From Bradyrhizobium sp. (GTDB taxonomy: Bacteria; Pseudomonadota; Alphaproteobacteria; Rhizobiales; Xanthobacteraceae): a DNA stretch of 64,000 nt. A model generated the notes under the pieces. It saw only the letters and a list, made by a program, of their open reading frames with translations, searched no databases and was not told the origin of the DNA. A program made the position numbers and the translations under genes. Shown piece after piece: positions 1 through 8,491 of this stretch. How positions within the stretch are numbered: the stretch's first letter is position 1; every line of letters begins with the position of its first letter. The DNA lies in assembly GCF_027451485.1 (NCBI RefSeq), contig NZ_DAIDJE010000200.1, positions 1 to 64,000 of the forward strand, in the 5' to 3' direction.

Positions 1-522
1 CGCAGCAAGAAACCCGCCGAGCGCAGCCCCGATCGAAAAACCGACGAACATCACCATCACCATGGTGGCGCGGCGGCGATGCGGGGCGAATTCGGCAGTG
101 AGCGCAACCGTATTCGGCATCGCGCCGCCGAGGCCGAGGCCCGTCAGAACCCGAATCGCCAGCAGCGTGTTGACGTCATTGACGAGAGAAGTGATCAGCG
201 TGCCGATGCCAAAAGCAAGCGTCGACAGGATGATGATCTTCCTGCGTCCGAAGCGATCCGCCAACGGGCCGAGCAGCAGTGCGCCGATCATCAATCCGAA
301 CAGGCCCGCGCTCAGCACCGGGCCAAGCGCCGCCTTGCCGATATGCCACTCTTTCGCCAGCGCGGGCGCGACATAGCCGATCGCCGTGGTGTCGAAGCCG
401 TCGAGAAGCAGGACGGTCGCACAGGTCAAAAGAAGCCTGACCTGAAACGCACCAACCGGCTGCGCATCGATGAAGGCTGCGACATCGACGGCGGACGAAT
501 TGTCTGGCGGCGCTCCCGTCAC
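1..522 (-). CDS. MFS transporter, aromatic acid:H+ symporter type (3' end outside window)
   Basis: The visible 174 residues are the N-terminal part of a major facilitator permease. After a short cytoplasmic tail comes a first helix with the LLDGFDTTAIGY sequence typical of the AAHS (PcaK/BenK-like) branch, where the Asp in DGFD is important for transport. The loop LGPLADRFGRRK is the MFS signature between helices 2 and 3. I chose the GTG start at 522 because it overlaps the TGA stop of the upstream monooxygenase gene in a GTGA arrangement, implying translational coupling. Together they suggest uptake and ring hydroxylation of an aromatic acid. The substrate cannot be told from sequence. The C-terminal half lies beyond position 1. 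Confidence 0.85.
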   Translation of the reverse strand, partial: MTGAPPDNSSAVDVAAFIDAQPVGAFQVRLLLTCATVLLLDGFDTTAIGYVAPALAKEWHIGKAALGPVLSAGLFGLMIGALLLGPLADRFGRRKIIILSTLAFGIGTLITSLVNDVNTLLAIRVLTGLGLGGAMPNTVALTAEFAPHRRRATMVMVMFVGFSIGAALGGFLAA

Positions 523-1736
523 GCGCGCAACGCCTCCCTGGAAAAGCCCGCGATCTGCTTGTAGCTGTCGGACAGCGCGACCAGCTCGTCGTGGCTGATG
601 ACGTCGCCGATCGCCTTGAAAGGCTTGTCGTTGGTGCGCTGATAGACCTCGCGCAGGATCGCATCGGGCGGGTTGGTGCGGTTGGTGAGAACGATGCGGG
701 CGGTCTTCTCCAGCCGCTCCTTTTCATAGACCGCAAAGGCTGCGGCGGGATCTTCATTGGCGAGCAGCGCCGAGGTCATGGCCCGCGTGTCGAGGATCGC
801 CTGCCCTGCCCCGTTGGAGCCGCGCGGCACCATCGGATGGGCCGCATCACCCAGCAGCGTGACGCGGCCAAAGCTCCAGCGCGGCAGCGGGTCCTGATCG
901 ACCATCGGAAATTCCAGCACGCTGTCGGCGGCGCGGATGAAAGCGGGCACGTCGAGCCAGTCGAAATGCCAATCGGCAAAGGCGCCGATGAAATCGTCGA
1001 GCGAGCCGGCGCGGTTCCAGTCACGCCGCCGATATTTCGGAGTTTCGATCTCGGCGACCCAGTTGATGAGTTGCAGGCCGTCGGAGCCGGCTTCGCGGAT
1101 CGGGTAGATCACCATCTTTCCGTGCGACAGCCAGCCGGCACGGGTCAGGCTCGCGCCGGACAGAATCGGCTTCCAGCGGGTCACGCCGCGCCACATATTG
1201 ACGCCGGAGTAGCGCGGCTCACCTTCATCAGGAAAAAACTGCTTGCGGATCGCCGAATTGATGCCGTCGCAGGCGATCGCGGCGCGGCCGCGCACGCTCT
1301 CACCGGACGCGAAATGCAGGGTGACGCCGGCCGCATCCTGCTCGACGCCGACGCAATGACGATTAGTGAGAACGCGGTTCATTCCCGCACGACGCGTGAA
1401 AGCGTTCAGCAGAACCATTTGCAGGTCGCCGCGATGGATGGAGAATTGCGGATGGTCATAGCCGGCCTCGCGGCCGAGCGGCTCCTGGTAGATCAACTGA
1501 CCGAAGCGGTTGAAGAAGGAAGCGTCCCTGGTTTTGATGGCCACCCGCGCCAGGTCGACCTCAAGGTCGAGGGCGGCAAGTTCTTTCGTGGCGTGGGGCA
1601 GAAGATTGATGCCGACGCCGACAGCGCGGATCTCGGCCGCGGATTCGAAGATGCGACAGGGAATGTTGGCTGCATGCAACGAAAGGCCCAGTGTCAAGCC
1701 GCCGATGCCGCCACCGACGATCAGGATCTCGTCCAT
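519..1736 (-). CDS. FAD-dependent monooxygenase (salicylate/3-hydroxybenzoate hydroxylase-like)
   Basis: A 405-residue class A flavoprotein hydroxylase. The N-terminal Rossmann motif GGGIGG lies at residues 8-13, the DG motif (ACDGINSAIR) near 156-165, and the FAD-ribityl GD motif (LLGDAAHP) near 294-301. Such enzymes use NAD(P)H and O2 to hydroxylate aromatic rings in the cytosol. An in-frame ATG exists 15 nt upstream, but GGGAGGA sits directly before the ATG at 1736, so I use the latter. The gene is followed, with a 4-nt overlap, by an aromatic-acid-type MFS permease, which supports a role in aromatic catabolism. The exact substrate is unknown. Confidence 0.85.
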   Translation of the reverse strand: MDEILIVGGGIGGLTLGLSLHAANIPCRIFESAAEIRAVGVGINLLPHATKELAALDLEVDLARVAIKTRDASFFNRFGQLIYQEPLGREAGYDHPQFSIHRGDLQMVLLNAFTRRAGMNRVLTNRHCVGVEQDAAGVTLHFASGESVRGRAAIACDGINSAIRKQFFPDEGEPRYSGVNMWRGVTRWKPILSGASLTRAGWLSHGKMVIYPIREAGSDGLQLINWVAEIETPKYRRRDWNRAGSLDDFIGAFADWHFDWLDVPAFIRAADSVLEFPMVDQDPLPRWSFGRVTLLGDAAHPMVPRGSNGAGQAILDTRAMTSALLANEDPAAAFAVYEKERLEKTARIVLTNRTNPPDAILREVYQRTNDKPFKAIGDVISHDELVALSDSYKQIAGFSREALRA

Positions 1737-2121
1737 GTTTCCTCCCCGCATCGCTGGTGCGGCTACGGCGATGAAACACGATTAGTAAGCCTACTGTCAA
1801 TCTACGTGTGTCGGCTGAGTGCGAGGGCAGGAAGGTTCCGGTAAGCGAGGCTGAGTTATCGCGGTCGACCATTGAGCAGCCGATGATTCACAGGCGAACA
1901 GACTGAGGCGTTTGGCCGAACACCCTAAAGAGCTGATAGCTCAATGTTCGCAACATGCAACGTCAACTCCGCGATCCAAGTATTCTGGCGATCCTGACCA
2001 CCCGGAGACAAACTCTCTGAAATGGGTCGACGTGGAAAACCTCTTTCACGGCCTGCAACCAGGCAGCTGGAGTCGGCCAATTCACTTCAAAATCGGACAT
2101 TACACCGGAAAGCATCCATCA
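1737..2121. other. Intergenic region, probable promoter of the monooxygenase operon
   Basis: No credible gene is visible. On the minus strand about 50 nt upstream of the monooxygenase start is a TTGACA hexamer followed by AGTAGGCTTACT, a short imperfect palindrome that could be a promoter with a MarR- or GntR-type operator. The rest shows only a weak stem between ATTGAGC and GCTCAAT (about 1873-1946). These sites are inference only. Confidence 0.3.
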
Positions 2122-3660
2122 TCAGGGCTTCGCCACAAAGCACATGCCGATGCGAGAGGTCTTGCTCATCACCTGACAGACCAGTCCCTGGGCACAGCTC
2201 CAGGACACAAAACTGCGATCGTTGTCGGCGGCCTGAAGGCCATAGCAATGCGCGCCCCAGCCGTCGTCATATTCGGTTCCGGCCAGTTCGCGGCTGCCGC
2301 GCAATTGCGGTCGTTCGGAAAAGCCGCGGGAATAATCGGCCGGCTTGCCCTCCTGGATCGCGGCCAGAATATCGCGCCGGCGAACCTGGTCTCCGAAGAA
2401 ATGCGGCGAGGCCGGTACGATGGTCGTGTTGGAGGGGTGTTCAGCCATCCAGTCGACGCCGGGAAAATGAAAGCCGCCGATACCGCGGGTCTGGTGGCAT
2501 CCGGCGCAGGTAATGTCGTTGAGACGGCGCTCGAAGCCCGCGACCGAACGAATGTTTTGCAGGACAATTCCGCGCGCCGCGGCCCTTTGCAGCGCCGTCA
2601 CCACGTCGTGTGCCGAGAAGACGGCATGGTCGCCCTCGCCCTGCGCCATCCCAAATGCCGGTTGCAACGCAGAGGCGGAAAAGCCGATGGGCGTCGGCGC
2701 AATGGCTCGCTTGGCAAGAAACTCTTTCGGGATCAGCACCGTGCCGCGGTCGAAATCGCTCAAATGCACCGGCTCGAGAAGCCAGGCCCTGAACTCGCGC
2801 TTGAGATTTTCATCCGACAACAGGCGTTCGCGGTCGATCTGGTCTTCCAGCGTCGCTTCCTCAAAGCTCCCGGTCTGCGGATTGTAGTCGAACACTTTCA
2901 AGAGGTAGTCGGTGCGGAACTCATGGGCCGGCGATCGTGAAACATGAGCGATCTGAATGTTGGTTTCGATGCGCTCGACATTGTTCGGCCCGATCAGCGC
3001 CAGCGGCCCGTCTTGCGATGTCAATTCTTTCGCGAGGGCCGATCCCGCGAGCGTCCAGTCGCTCGTGGCCAGCCAGCGGCGGGCGATTGTCGCGCAGGAG
3101 AGCGAGGCGGCGTTTCCGCGCCCTCGCGCCTTCAGGACCAGATTGAGCGTCATGGGCAGCCGCGCCGAGGCGCCGTGATCGCCGACCGGCGGCGCATTGA
3201 TTTGCGCGAGGCGATAGATCAGGCGGATCTCGCCGCAGCTTTCCGGATCGACGTAAGCGCGGTCCATCCGGTTGATGACGCCGGAGAGCACAAATCGCGT
3301 CGAATTGGAATAGAGCTGGTCGCGGTCGAACAGCTGGACATCGAACTGCGACCCGACGCCGATGGTCTGGCGCGGCAGCTCAGCCTTGTGCCGCTCAACA
3401 TAGCGATCGAATTCGGCGTCGAACGATTTCCGGATCGGCGTAATGGCAGGAAGCGCAAACAGCGCGTCGTCCGTGAGCGAACCGCCCGTCTGCACCCCCA
3501 GCATGCGCGCCAAGCCAAAGGGGCCACGGTCGAGTTCGCGCAACGCGGCGGGATCGGTGACAGCCGTGCCGCGTTCCAGCAACGGCCCGCCATGCGCCGG
3601 GCTTTGCGGCGACAGGCACAAGAATACGAAGGCGATCAGGGGCGAACGCAACGAAGGCAT
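2122..3660 (-). CDS. Secreted hypothetical protein with one c-type heme motif
   Basis: A 512-residue protein with an N-terminal hydrophobic signal sequence (about residues 1-24) ending near a PAHG site. It has a single CAGCH heme-attachment motif at residues 385-389, followed by a region rich in His, Cys and Trp. Other cysteines (near 142, 189, 478, 490, 496 and 507) could form disulfides. The start at 3660 is preferred to the upstream ATG at 3690 because it places the signal peptide at the N-terminus and has AGGA just upstream. I do not recognise a named family. A periplasmic electron-transfer or oxidase-like role is only suggested by the heme motif. It stands alone in its orientation block, with a palindromic repeat on its upstream side. 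Confidence 0.65.
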   Translation of the reverse strand: MPSLRSPLIAFVFLCLSPQSPAHGGPLLERGTAVTDPAALRELDRGPFGLARMLGVQTGGSLTDDALFALPAITPIRKSFDAEFDRYVERHKAELPRQTIGVGSQFDVQLFDRDQLYSNSTRFVLSGVINRMDRAYVDPESCGEIRLIYRLAQINAPPVGDHGASARLPMTLNLVLKARGRGNAASLSCATIARRWLATSDWTLAGSALAKELTSQDGPLALIGPNNVERIETNIQIAHVSRSPAHEFRTDYLLKVFDYNPQTGSFEEATLEDQIDRERLLSDENLKREFRAWLLEPVHLSDFDRGTVLIPKEFLAKRAIAPTPIGFSASALQPAFGMAQGEGDHAVFSAHDVVTALQRAAARGIVLQNIRSVAGFERRLNDITCAGCHQTRGIGGFHFPGVDWMAEHPSNTTIVPASPHFFGDQVRRRDILAAIQEGKPADYSRGFSERPQLRGSRELAGTEYDDGWGAHCYGLQAADNDRSFVSWSCAQGLVCQVMSKTSRIGMCFVAKP

Positions 3661-3758
3661 GTCCTGCAAACACCGCGCGGAGCCTCCCATTCCAGGGAAG
3701 AATGCGCAAGCCTGGGTCAGGAACTAGCCTAATCGGCGGCGGATCGCCTCTCTTTCGA

Positions 3759-3803
3759 GCATGATCTTTTCGAAAAGCCGCTACACATTTTTCCGGATCA
3801 TGC
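3759..3803. repeat. GCATGATC-type palindromic repeat (copy 1)
   Basis: A 45-bp imperfect palindrome bounded by GCATGATC and GATCATGC, located 1 nt beyond the TAA stop of the 3805-4833 gene. A second copy lies at 20995-21038, also directly after a stop codon. A half copy (GGATCATGATC) is at about 36974-36984. It probably acts as a 3' mRNA stem-loop. Confidence 0.7.
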
Positions 3804-3804
3804 T

Positions 3805-4833
3805 TTAGCGCGCGACGATCAGGCCGCGGCTGGTCACGACCACCCAGCGTCCGTCCTGGCGGCGGACGGCATCGATCCGACCAAGGCCCGGCACCATGTC
3901 GCCGGCATAAACTTCGTAGAGGCCGCGGCGGCGGCCGTCGATCAGGGCGCCGCCATAAGCGACGTCGCGCAGCACCCAATCATCGAGTGTCGGCAAGCGG
4001 CCGATTTCGCCCTTCAGGTCATTCTTTGGCGAAGCCGCGGAAGCAGTGGGAATCGAACCGGTTATGTCCTTTCCAGCGGCGGGTCCGGCAGGGATCGCGG
4101 TCGCAACCGCGGGTGCTGGAATCGGCAACGCGTGCAGCTTGTCGATGGCCTCACTGAGCTTGGCGAGCTTGGCCGCCGGCTCCACCTGGGCGCGCTCGAG
4201 CCTGTCGAGACGCTCGCTGGTCTTGTTGAACTGATTGAGGCCAAGCTTGGACGTGTGATCGAGGCCAAGCTTCAGCGCCTGGATGTCGCTGTCGATTCGC
4301 GACAGCGACGCCGTCAGCGCAGGCGTCTGGCTGCTGGCGGCGGCGACATTGCTCGTGCCATGCATCAGGGAGGCGGTCGCGAGCGCGCCGCCGATTGCGC
4401 CGGCCATCGCCGCAAGCACCAGCACCGCCGCGATGGCCGCGATCCGCCGCTTGCCGAAGACGTTCTGCTGCGTTTCCAGTTCAGGCTCAGGATGGAGGCC
4501 ATGGTTGGTCCAGGAGCGGTCGCTCCGCGACATCACAATCACCTTGCCCGGGAGGTGCGAAACTTTGTCCTTCGCGGCCTCTACCTGCGGTGGCTGGGCA
4601 ATAGCCTCGGCCTTCACGGCCTCCACTTCGGGCGCCTTGGGCTCCAGCGGAACCGACGACGAAGGTTCGGAGATCGAAGGCTCGGACGTGAGGGGCTCCG
4701 ACACCGGCACATCCCCGCTGGCGCCGGTCTCAGCCGCGGAAGGCGTCAAGCCCGATGTTTCAGCGGAATGGGAGATTCCCCCGTTGAGGGAACCCTGTTC
4801 ATCGCTTGTTGGCCCGCCTGCCTGTTCGCTCAT
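3805..4833 (-). CDS. Hypothetical single-pass membrane protein with Ser/Pro/Glu-rich N-terminus
   Basis: A 342-residue protein. About 90 residues of low-complexity Ser/Glu/Pro/Ala sequence are followed by a basic stretch, one strong transmembrane helix around residues 130-155 (AIAAVLVLAAMAGAIGGALATA), a predicted coiled-coil-like segment (about 180-230) and a C-terminal beta-rich domain ending in GLIVAR. The topology suggests a cytoplasmic disordered tail and a periplasmic C-terminal domain. ATG at 4833 has GGGAG eight bases upstream; an in-frame TTG six bases earlier is less likely. No function is recognised. Confidence 0.65.
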   Translation of the reverse strand: MSEQAGGPTSDEQGSLNGGISHSAETSGLTPSAAETGASGDVPVSEPLTSEPSISEPSSSVPLEPKAPEVEAVKAEAIAQPPQVEAAKDKVSHLPGKVIVMSRSDRSWTNHGLHPEPELETQQNVFGKRRIAAIAAVLVLAAMAGAIGGALATASLMHGTSNVAAASSQTPALTASLSRIDSDIQALKLGLDHTSKLGLNQFNKTSERLDRLERAQVEPAAKLAKLSEAIDKLHALPIPAPAVATAIPAGPAAGKDITGSIPTASAASPKNDLKGEIGRLPTLDDWVLRDVAYGGALIDGRRRGLYEVYAGDMVPGLGRIDAVRRQDGRWVVVTSRGLIVAR

Positions 4834-5039
4834 GGTCAAATCTCCCTAAACGATTGACCATTTGGTAACTTTCATTGCTTTCCAAATCCTTACCTGGCGC
4901 GGCGCTTACCGAAAATTTAGGAATTGCCGCAGGCGGGTAAGCCGCGGCGTCCTGCCCCAGACGCTCGACCCCACCAGCGGCCCAGTTTCCACCGCCCGTA
5001 TTCGCGATTAACATGGCCTTAACCAGGCGGGGGAAGCCG

Positions 5040-5411
5040 ATGGCCATCGAAAACTGCATCAACGAGTTCGATATCGGCGACGTCATTTTCGAGGAAGGCT
5101 CGAGCGGACGCGAACTGTTTGTCGTCCTCGACGGCAAGGTCGAGATCGCCAAGCTGAACACCGCCGCCAGGACCGTCATCGTCACCCTCGGCAAAGGCGA
5201 GTTCTTCGGCGAGATGGCCGTTATTGACGGCTCGTCGCGTTCAGCCACGGCCATCGCTGCCGAACCAAAAACCCGCGTGATGCGGATCAATCACGCTCGC
5301 TTCGTCTATCTGGTCAGCCAGCAGCCGGCATTCGCGCTGATGGTGATGGACGCGTTGAGCAAACGCCTGCGCGCCTCCAATGCCGCCGCCTTCCGGGCCA
5401 GCAGCCCATGA
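5040..5411 (+). CDS. Stand-alone cyclic nucleotide-binding domain protein
   Basis: A 123-residue protein consisting only of a Crp-type cNMP-binding beta-barrel, with GDVIFEEGSSGRELFVVLDG at its N-terminal end and the phosphate-binding cassette GEFFGEMAVIDGSSRSATA. There is no HTH domain, so it is not a transcription factor by itself and may act as a regulatory subunit. The start at 5040 follows GGGGGAAG; an in-frame ATG at 5013 lacks an SD. Its TGA overlaps the ATG of the next gene (ATGA), so the two are translationally coupled and likely partners. Confidence 0.8.
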   Translation: MAIENCINEFDIGDVIFEEGSSGRELFVVLDGKVEIAKLNTAARTVIVTLGKGEFFGEMAVIDGSSRSATAIAAEPKTRVMRINHARFVYLVSQQPAFALMVMDALSKRLRASNAAAFRASSP

Positions 5412-6223
5412 GCGAACGAAAGCCGAGCCCATTTCCGGTCCTGCTGGATAACGAGGTCTGCTCGCTGATCCAGGCCGACGAAAACGTCTATCAGGTGCGC
5501 TTCAAGAATCGCGCCGCCAACGCCTACGTCGTGCGCGGCAAGTCCCGCACGATCATGATCGACGTCGGACTGACCTCGAACTATTCCGCGCTCGTGGAAT
5601 GCCTGAACCATGTCGGCTGTCCGCCGGAGAAGATCGACATGGTGGTCTTGAGCCATGAGCACCTCGATCATATCGGCGCGGCATGGCGCTTCAACGAAAG
5701 CCGCACCATCATCGCGGCGCATCGGCTTGCCGCCAACAAGATCATGCTGCGCGATGACTTCTCGATGCTGCGCAAGATGTTCAACGAACCGAACATGCCG
5801 ATCAACATCGACATCTGGCTCGAGGAAGGCAATCTGCTCGACCTCGGCGATTTCCGCCTCAACGTGATGTACACGCCCGGCCATACCTCTGCCTGCATCA
5901 GCCTGTTCGACCAGGACAAGGGTCTGTTGTTTGCCGCCGACACGTTGATGCCGGGCGGCGTGATGGGCGGGGTGTTTGGCTCAGGCAGCATCAGCGACTA
6001 CATCCAGTCGCTGGAACGCCTCAAAGGGCTCAATTCGAGGATTCTGCTGTCCGGCCATGGCAGGCTATCCGACACGCCGCAAAACGACGTGCGGATTGCG
6101 CTCGCCCGTTCGCATGCGCTGCTGGCCGACACCGCGCAATTATTCGATGCGCTCGATGCGCGATCTAATTTTGAGCCGATCATGCAGTCGGTGCGCGATC
6201 TCAACAAGCTTGACGACGGGTAG
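5408..6223 (+). CDS. Metallo-beta-lactamase fold hydrolase
   Basis: A 271-residue MBL-fold protein with the metal motif HEHLDH (H83, H85, D87, H88), a downstream metal His in YTPGHTSACIS and an Asp in FAADTLMPGG. These form the usual binuclear metal centre. The C-terminal SGHGRL provides the last His. The family includes glyoxalase II-like and phosphodiesterase-like enzymes; the substrate here is not evident. Coupling to the preceding cNMP-binding protein through an ATGA overlap suggests ligand-controlled hydrolase activity, which is inference. Confidence 0.82.
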   Translation: MSERKPSPFPVLLDNEVCSLIQADENVYQVRFKNRAANAYVVRGKSRTIMIDVGLTSNYSALVECLNHVGCPPEKIDMVVLSHEHLDHIGAAWRFNESRTIIAAHRLAANKIMLRDDFSMLRKMFNEPNMPINIDIWLEEGNLLDLGDFRLNVMYTPGHTSACISLFDQDKGLLFAADTLMPGGVMGGVFGSGSISDYIQSLERLKGLNSRILLSGHGRLSDTPQNDVRIALARSHALLADTAQLFDALDARSNFEPIMQSVRDLNKLDDG

Positions 6224-6318
6224 GTTTCGGGCTTTTGGGACCGATTGCGCTGCGTTTGACAGACCGCTCACGGGCCTGCTCAATGCATCCCGCAACAAGA
6301 CACAGGGAGAGAACGCCG

Positions 6319-6969
6319 GTGAAACTCTATGATTCAATCGGGCCCAACCCGCGCATCGTCCGCATCTTCATGGCGGAAAAAGGCATCGAGATGCCGAAGC
6401 AGACCGTCGATCTGCGCGGCGGCGAGAACCGGGGGCCCGAGCATCTCAAGCGCAACCCGCACGGTCAGATGCCGACGCTCGAACTTGACGACGGCAGCTA
6501 TCTCTCCGAAATTACCGCCATCTGCGAATATCTCGAAGAGATAAAGCCCGCGCCCGCCTTGATCGGCTCGACGCCGAAGGAGCGCGCCGAATGCCGGATG
6601 TGGACACGCCGCGTCGATCTCAACATCTGCGAGCCGCTTGCGAATGGCTACCGATTCGGCGAGGCGCTGAAGTTTTTCGAAAAGCGCATTCCGGTTGTTC
6701 CCGAAGCTTCGCCGGGCCTGAAGATGGTCGCCGCCAATCGCCTCGCCTGGCTCAACGGCCAGATGGCGGACGGGCGCGAATACCTCTGCGGCAAGCGCTT
6801 TACCCTCGCCGACATCCTGCTCCATTGCTGGCTGGATTTTGGCGCTCTCGTTGGCCAGCCGCTTGATCCCGCCAATACCCACATCAAGGCGTGGTTCGAC
6901 CGCATCGCGCAGCGGCCTTCAATCAAGGCTGACCCCGTCAACCCGCCTGCCGGCGCGGCGCGCAAATAG
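6319..6969 (+). CDS. Glutathione S-transferase family protein
   Basis: A 216-residue cytosolic GST. It has an N-terminal thioredoxin-like domain (KLYDSIGPNPRIVRIFMAEK, with Pro-Ser in the catalytic region, and the cis-Pro/ES-like motif QMPTLELDDGSYLSEITAI) and an all-helical C-terminal domain with the RFTLADILLHC capping-box region. GTG at 6319 is preceded by GGGAGA. The longer frame back to 6235 codes for Arg/Thr-rich sequence not typical of GSTs. It likely conjugates glutathione to electrophiles; the specificity is unknown. Confidence 0.85.
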   Translation: MKLYDSIGPNPRIVRIFMAEKGIEMPKQTVDLRGGENRGPEHLKRNPHGQMPTLELDDGSYLSEITAICEYLEEIKPAPALIGSTPKERAECRMWTRRVDLNICEPLANGYRFGEALKFFEKRIPVVPEASPGLKMVAANRLAWLNGQMADGREYLCGKRFTLADILLHCWLDFGALVGQPLDPANTHIKAWFDRIAQRPSIKADPVNPPAGAARK

Positions 6970-7062
6970 CGACGAGGCTGGCGCAATCGCGTCCCGTGCG
7001 CGGCATACCACATTTCGTGATGCGCCGTATCCTGGGGAACGGCCGCCAACCGGCACTTGCTT

Positions 7063-7560
7063 TTACATCACGACCGGCCTGTCCGGCAGCTCGTTCGGAC
7101 CGGCATTTTGCCTCGGAAAATATTTCGCGAGCTGCTGCGAGACGGCCTGAACGCCCGCGATCACGCCGCCGGCAAAATTGCCGCCGCGAAAATCGCTCTC
7201 CATGGCCGCACAAATCCGCTGCCAGCCGGCAGCTCCGACTTTTGCGTCGATGCCGCGATCGGCGATGATCTCGACATCGCGGTCCGCAAGCAAGAGATAG
7301 ATCAGCACGCCATTATTGTGCGCGGTGTCCCAGATCCGCAAATGCGAGAAGATATCGAGCGCGCGCTCGCGCGCGGACTGGCCTGAGAACAACGGCCTGC
7401 CGTCGAGCGCGCCTTCGACGACGAAGCGGACCTGGCCCGAATGAGTTGCCTCGCCGGCCTTGATAGCCTGCTCGATCGCCGCAAGCGCCTGCGGCGGGAA
7501 GACCCGCCGTGCCCGCCAGCGGTGTTCGATCAGGTGTTTGCCAATGCGCCTGATGCCCAT
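7063..7560 (-). CDS. TPM domain protein (second in LemA/TPM cluster)
   Basis: A 165-residue protein with a TPM (YgcG/TPM_phosphatase) domain: QVRFVVEGAL near residue 43, the RIWDTAHNNGVLIYLLLADRD strand, and the ESDFRGGNFAGGVIAGV helix. It lacks the signal peptide and C-terminal membrane region of its neighbour. It begins 2 nt after the stop of the larger TPM gene and is probably co-transcribed with it and the lemA-like gene. Proteins of this type are envelope-associated; the biochemical activity is not settled. Confidence 0.8.
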   Translation of the reverse strand: MGIRRIGKHLIEHRWRARRVFPPQALAAIEQAIKAGEATHSGQVRFVVEGALDGRPLFSGQSARERALDIFSHLRIWDTAHNNGVLIYLLLADRDVEIIADRGIDAKVGAAGWQRICAAMESDFRGGNFAGGVIAGVQAVSQQLAKYFPRQNAGPNELPDRPVVM

Positions 7561-7562
7561 CT

Positions 7563-8465
7563 CTACCAGCTCCCCGAGGCGCCGCCGCCGCCAAAGCTGC
7601 CGCCCCCGCCGGAAAATCCGCCGCCGCTATCGCTCGAACCGCCCGACCACGAGCCGCCGGATGAGCCCGTCGACCAACCGCCACCATAACGGCCGCGTCC
7701 ACTGCGAGAGGCCTGCTGGCCTGCAGCCAAAATGCCGTCGCCAAACATGGTGAGGAAGAAGGCGATGACGCCGAAGATCACGGAAACGGCGATCGAGCCC
7801 AGGATGAACCAGATGACGGCACCGACCACGCCAGCCGTAACCCCCGAGCCAAGCAACCGGCCGAGAAGGCCGCGCATGATCCCGGCGACCACGATATAGC
7901 CAATGAAGCCAAAAGGACTGAAAATGACATTGAACAGGAAGTCCGGCGCATCGCGGTGCGATACTTCGGGCCGCGGGGCCGGCAATGGTTCACCGTCTAT
8001 CACGCGAGTGATACGGTCTACGCCAGCCGAAATCCCTCCAGCGAAATCGCCTGTTCGAAAGTGAGGCACGATAATCTCGTCGATGATCCGCCGCGCCGTC
8101 ACATCGGTGAGTGCGCCTTCAAGGCCGTAACCGACTTCAATTCGCAGCTTGTGGTCATCCTTCGCGACCACCAGCAGCGCGCCATCGTCGACCTTCCTGC
8201 GTCCGATTTTCCAGGCGTCCGCGGCACGGATCGAGAACTGCTCGATCGTCTCCGGCTGCGTGGTCGTGACGATCAATACCGCAACCTGGCTGCCCTTGCG
8301 CTTCTCAAGATCCTTGAGCTTTTGCGTCAGCGCATCGATATCACCCGCCGACAGGGTGCCGGTTTGATCGACCACGCGCCCCGACAGCGGCGGCACGGCA
8401 ACTTCGGCACCGGCCGCGAGCGGCCAGCACAGCAACCACGCAAAGAGGAGAGCCCTCGCGATCAT
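7563..8465 (-). CDS. TPM domain protein, YgcG family, with membrane and glycine-rich tail
   Basis: A 300-residue protein. It has a signal peptide (about 1-20), a TPM domain (VPPLSGRVVDQTGTLSAGDI onward, with the RRKVDDGALLVVAKDDHKLRIE strand), at least two hydrophobic helices (about 180-240) and a C-terminal tail made almost only of Gly and Ser (SGGGGSFGGGGASGSW). This is the standard YgcG layout. It lies 26 nt after a LemA-family lipoprotein gene, and the LemA-YgcG pairing is recurrent in bacteria. It is likely an envelope protein. Confidence 0.88.
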   Translation of the reverse strand: MIARALLFAWLLCWPLAAGAEVAVPPLSGRVVDQTGTLSAGDIDALTQKLKDLEKRKGSQVAVLIVTTTQPETIEQFSIRAADAWKIGRRKVDDGALLVVAKDDHKLRIEVGYGLEGALTDVTARRIIDEIIVPHFRTGDFAGGISAGVDRITRVIDGEPLPAPRPEVSHRDAPDFLFNVIFSPFGFIGYIVVAGIMRGLLGRLLGSGVTAGVVGAVIWFILGSIAVSVIFGVIAFFLTMFGDGILAAGQQASRSGRGRYGGGWSTGSSGGSWSGGSSDSGGGFSGGGGSFGGGGASGSW

Positions 8466-8491
8466 TGGGGATCAATCCGGCCGGCTCACGG

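Noticed and set aside
591..1844. 417-codon open frame on the plus strand
   Set aside because: Antisense shadow of the FAD monooxygenase gene, whose Rossmann and GD motifs are clear on the minus strand.
1871..1950. Possible extra two-hairpin element copy in the first intergenic region
   Set aside because: Only ATTGAGC/GCTCAAT plus three bases pair, and there is no inner stem or partner hairpin.
7563..7690. Low-complexity Gly/Ser-coding repeats (CCGCCGCCG-like) suggesting a DNA repeat array
   Set aside because: They are explained by the glycine-rich tail of the YgcG-type protein, a normal feature of that family.
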